A DNA stretch of 22,686 nt from positions 1 through 22,686 of the forward strand of contig DAOWOP010000025.1 of assembly GCA_030642005.1 (NCBI GenBank). The letters are read 5' to 3'. Shown in pieces: positions 22,580 through 22,686 of this stretch. Position 1 is the stretch's first letter. The number at the start of each line of letters is the position of its first letter. A program made the translations under genes and the position numbers. A model generated the notes under the pieces. The model worked only from the letters and a program-made list of their open reading frames with translations. It did no database searches and was not told the DNA's origin. The DNA comes from Planctomycetales bacterium. Its GTDB lineage: Bacteria; Planctomycetota; Phycisphaerae; SM23-33.

Positions 22580-22614
22580 TAGACATTGGGCATTAGACAT
22601 TCATTAGACATTAG
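22580..22614. repeat. TAGACAT heptamer array
   Basis: TAGACAT, TGGGCAT and TAGACAT occupy 22580-22600, followed by a 4-nt slip (TCAT) and another TAGACAT (22605-22611). No inverted partner is seen before the window ends. Confidence 0.8.
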
Positions 22615-22686
22615 TATGACAGCGCTACCTTCTCAATAGCCCCAGACGGGGCGGTCGTTTTTAGCCCAGGGCGCAGCCGAAGGCAA
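22615..22686. other. Right-edge sequence, no gene assigned
   Basis: The sequence contains CCCCAGACGGGG (22639-22650), a small palindrome, and a GC-rich segment resembling repetitive spacer DNA I associate with planctomycetes. It is too short to assign. Confidence 0.3.

Overview
The window looks like a chromosomal segment of an anaerobic or facultatively anaerobic Planctomycetota bacterium, plausibly class Phycisphaerae. This rests on high-GC genes, a complete Rnf operon, a PEP-CTERM secreted protein, large membrane proteins without recognised names, and repeat-rich spacers. The taxonomy is inference from gene content, not from a marker gene.

Layout. 1-3.65 kb (minus strand): an ABC transporter ATPase preceded by an 802-aa membrane protein. 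3.7-4.25 kb: a hicB-hicA toxin-antitoxin pair. 4.25-5.36 kb (minus strand): prfB (release factor 2), whose true start lies upstream of a +1 programmed frameshift (CTT TGA C at codons 25-26). 5.4-6.7 kb: an AT-richer, lone AAA ATPase behind a palindrome-rich promoter. 6.8-8.5 kb: pyrF and a kinase-fold protein. 8.56-9.4 kb (minus strand): a HEAT-repeat protein. 9.5-11.4 kb: a large membrane/AsmA-like protein and a small Cys-rich membrane protein. 11.5-18.05 kb: rnfC-D-G-E-A-B, encoding the membrane ferredoxin:NAD+ oxidoreductase. 18.1-18.8 kb: an MNT-HEPN toxin-antitoxin pair. 18.9-20.8 kb: an alpha/beta hydrolase fused to a second domain, and a small membrane protein. 21.4-22.4 kb: a PEP-CTERM protein with its own promoter.

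An intact IS630-family element of about 1233 bp (transposase made through a -1 frameshift on A8) sits between rnfE and rnfA. Its TA target lies inside the rnfE stop codon, and the element's first base restores that codon.

The least explained feature is a recurrent class of spacer repeats: short degenerate arrays with strict 7-nt (sometimes 9-nt) periodicity. Each spacer uses its own word, and several occur as an array plus an inverted copy. They supply the stop codons or C-terminal residues of four neighbouring genes. Two GC-rich palindromic pairs also occur: one in the rnfC leader, and one inside a coding sequence exactly between two fused domains.
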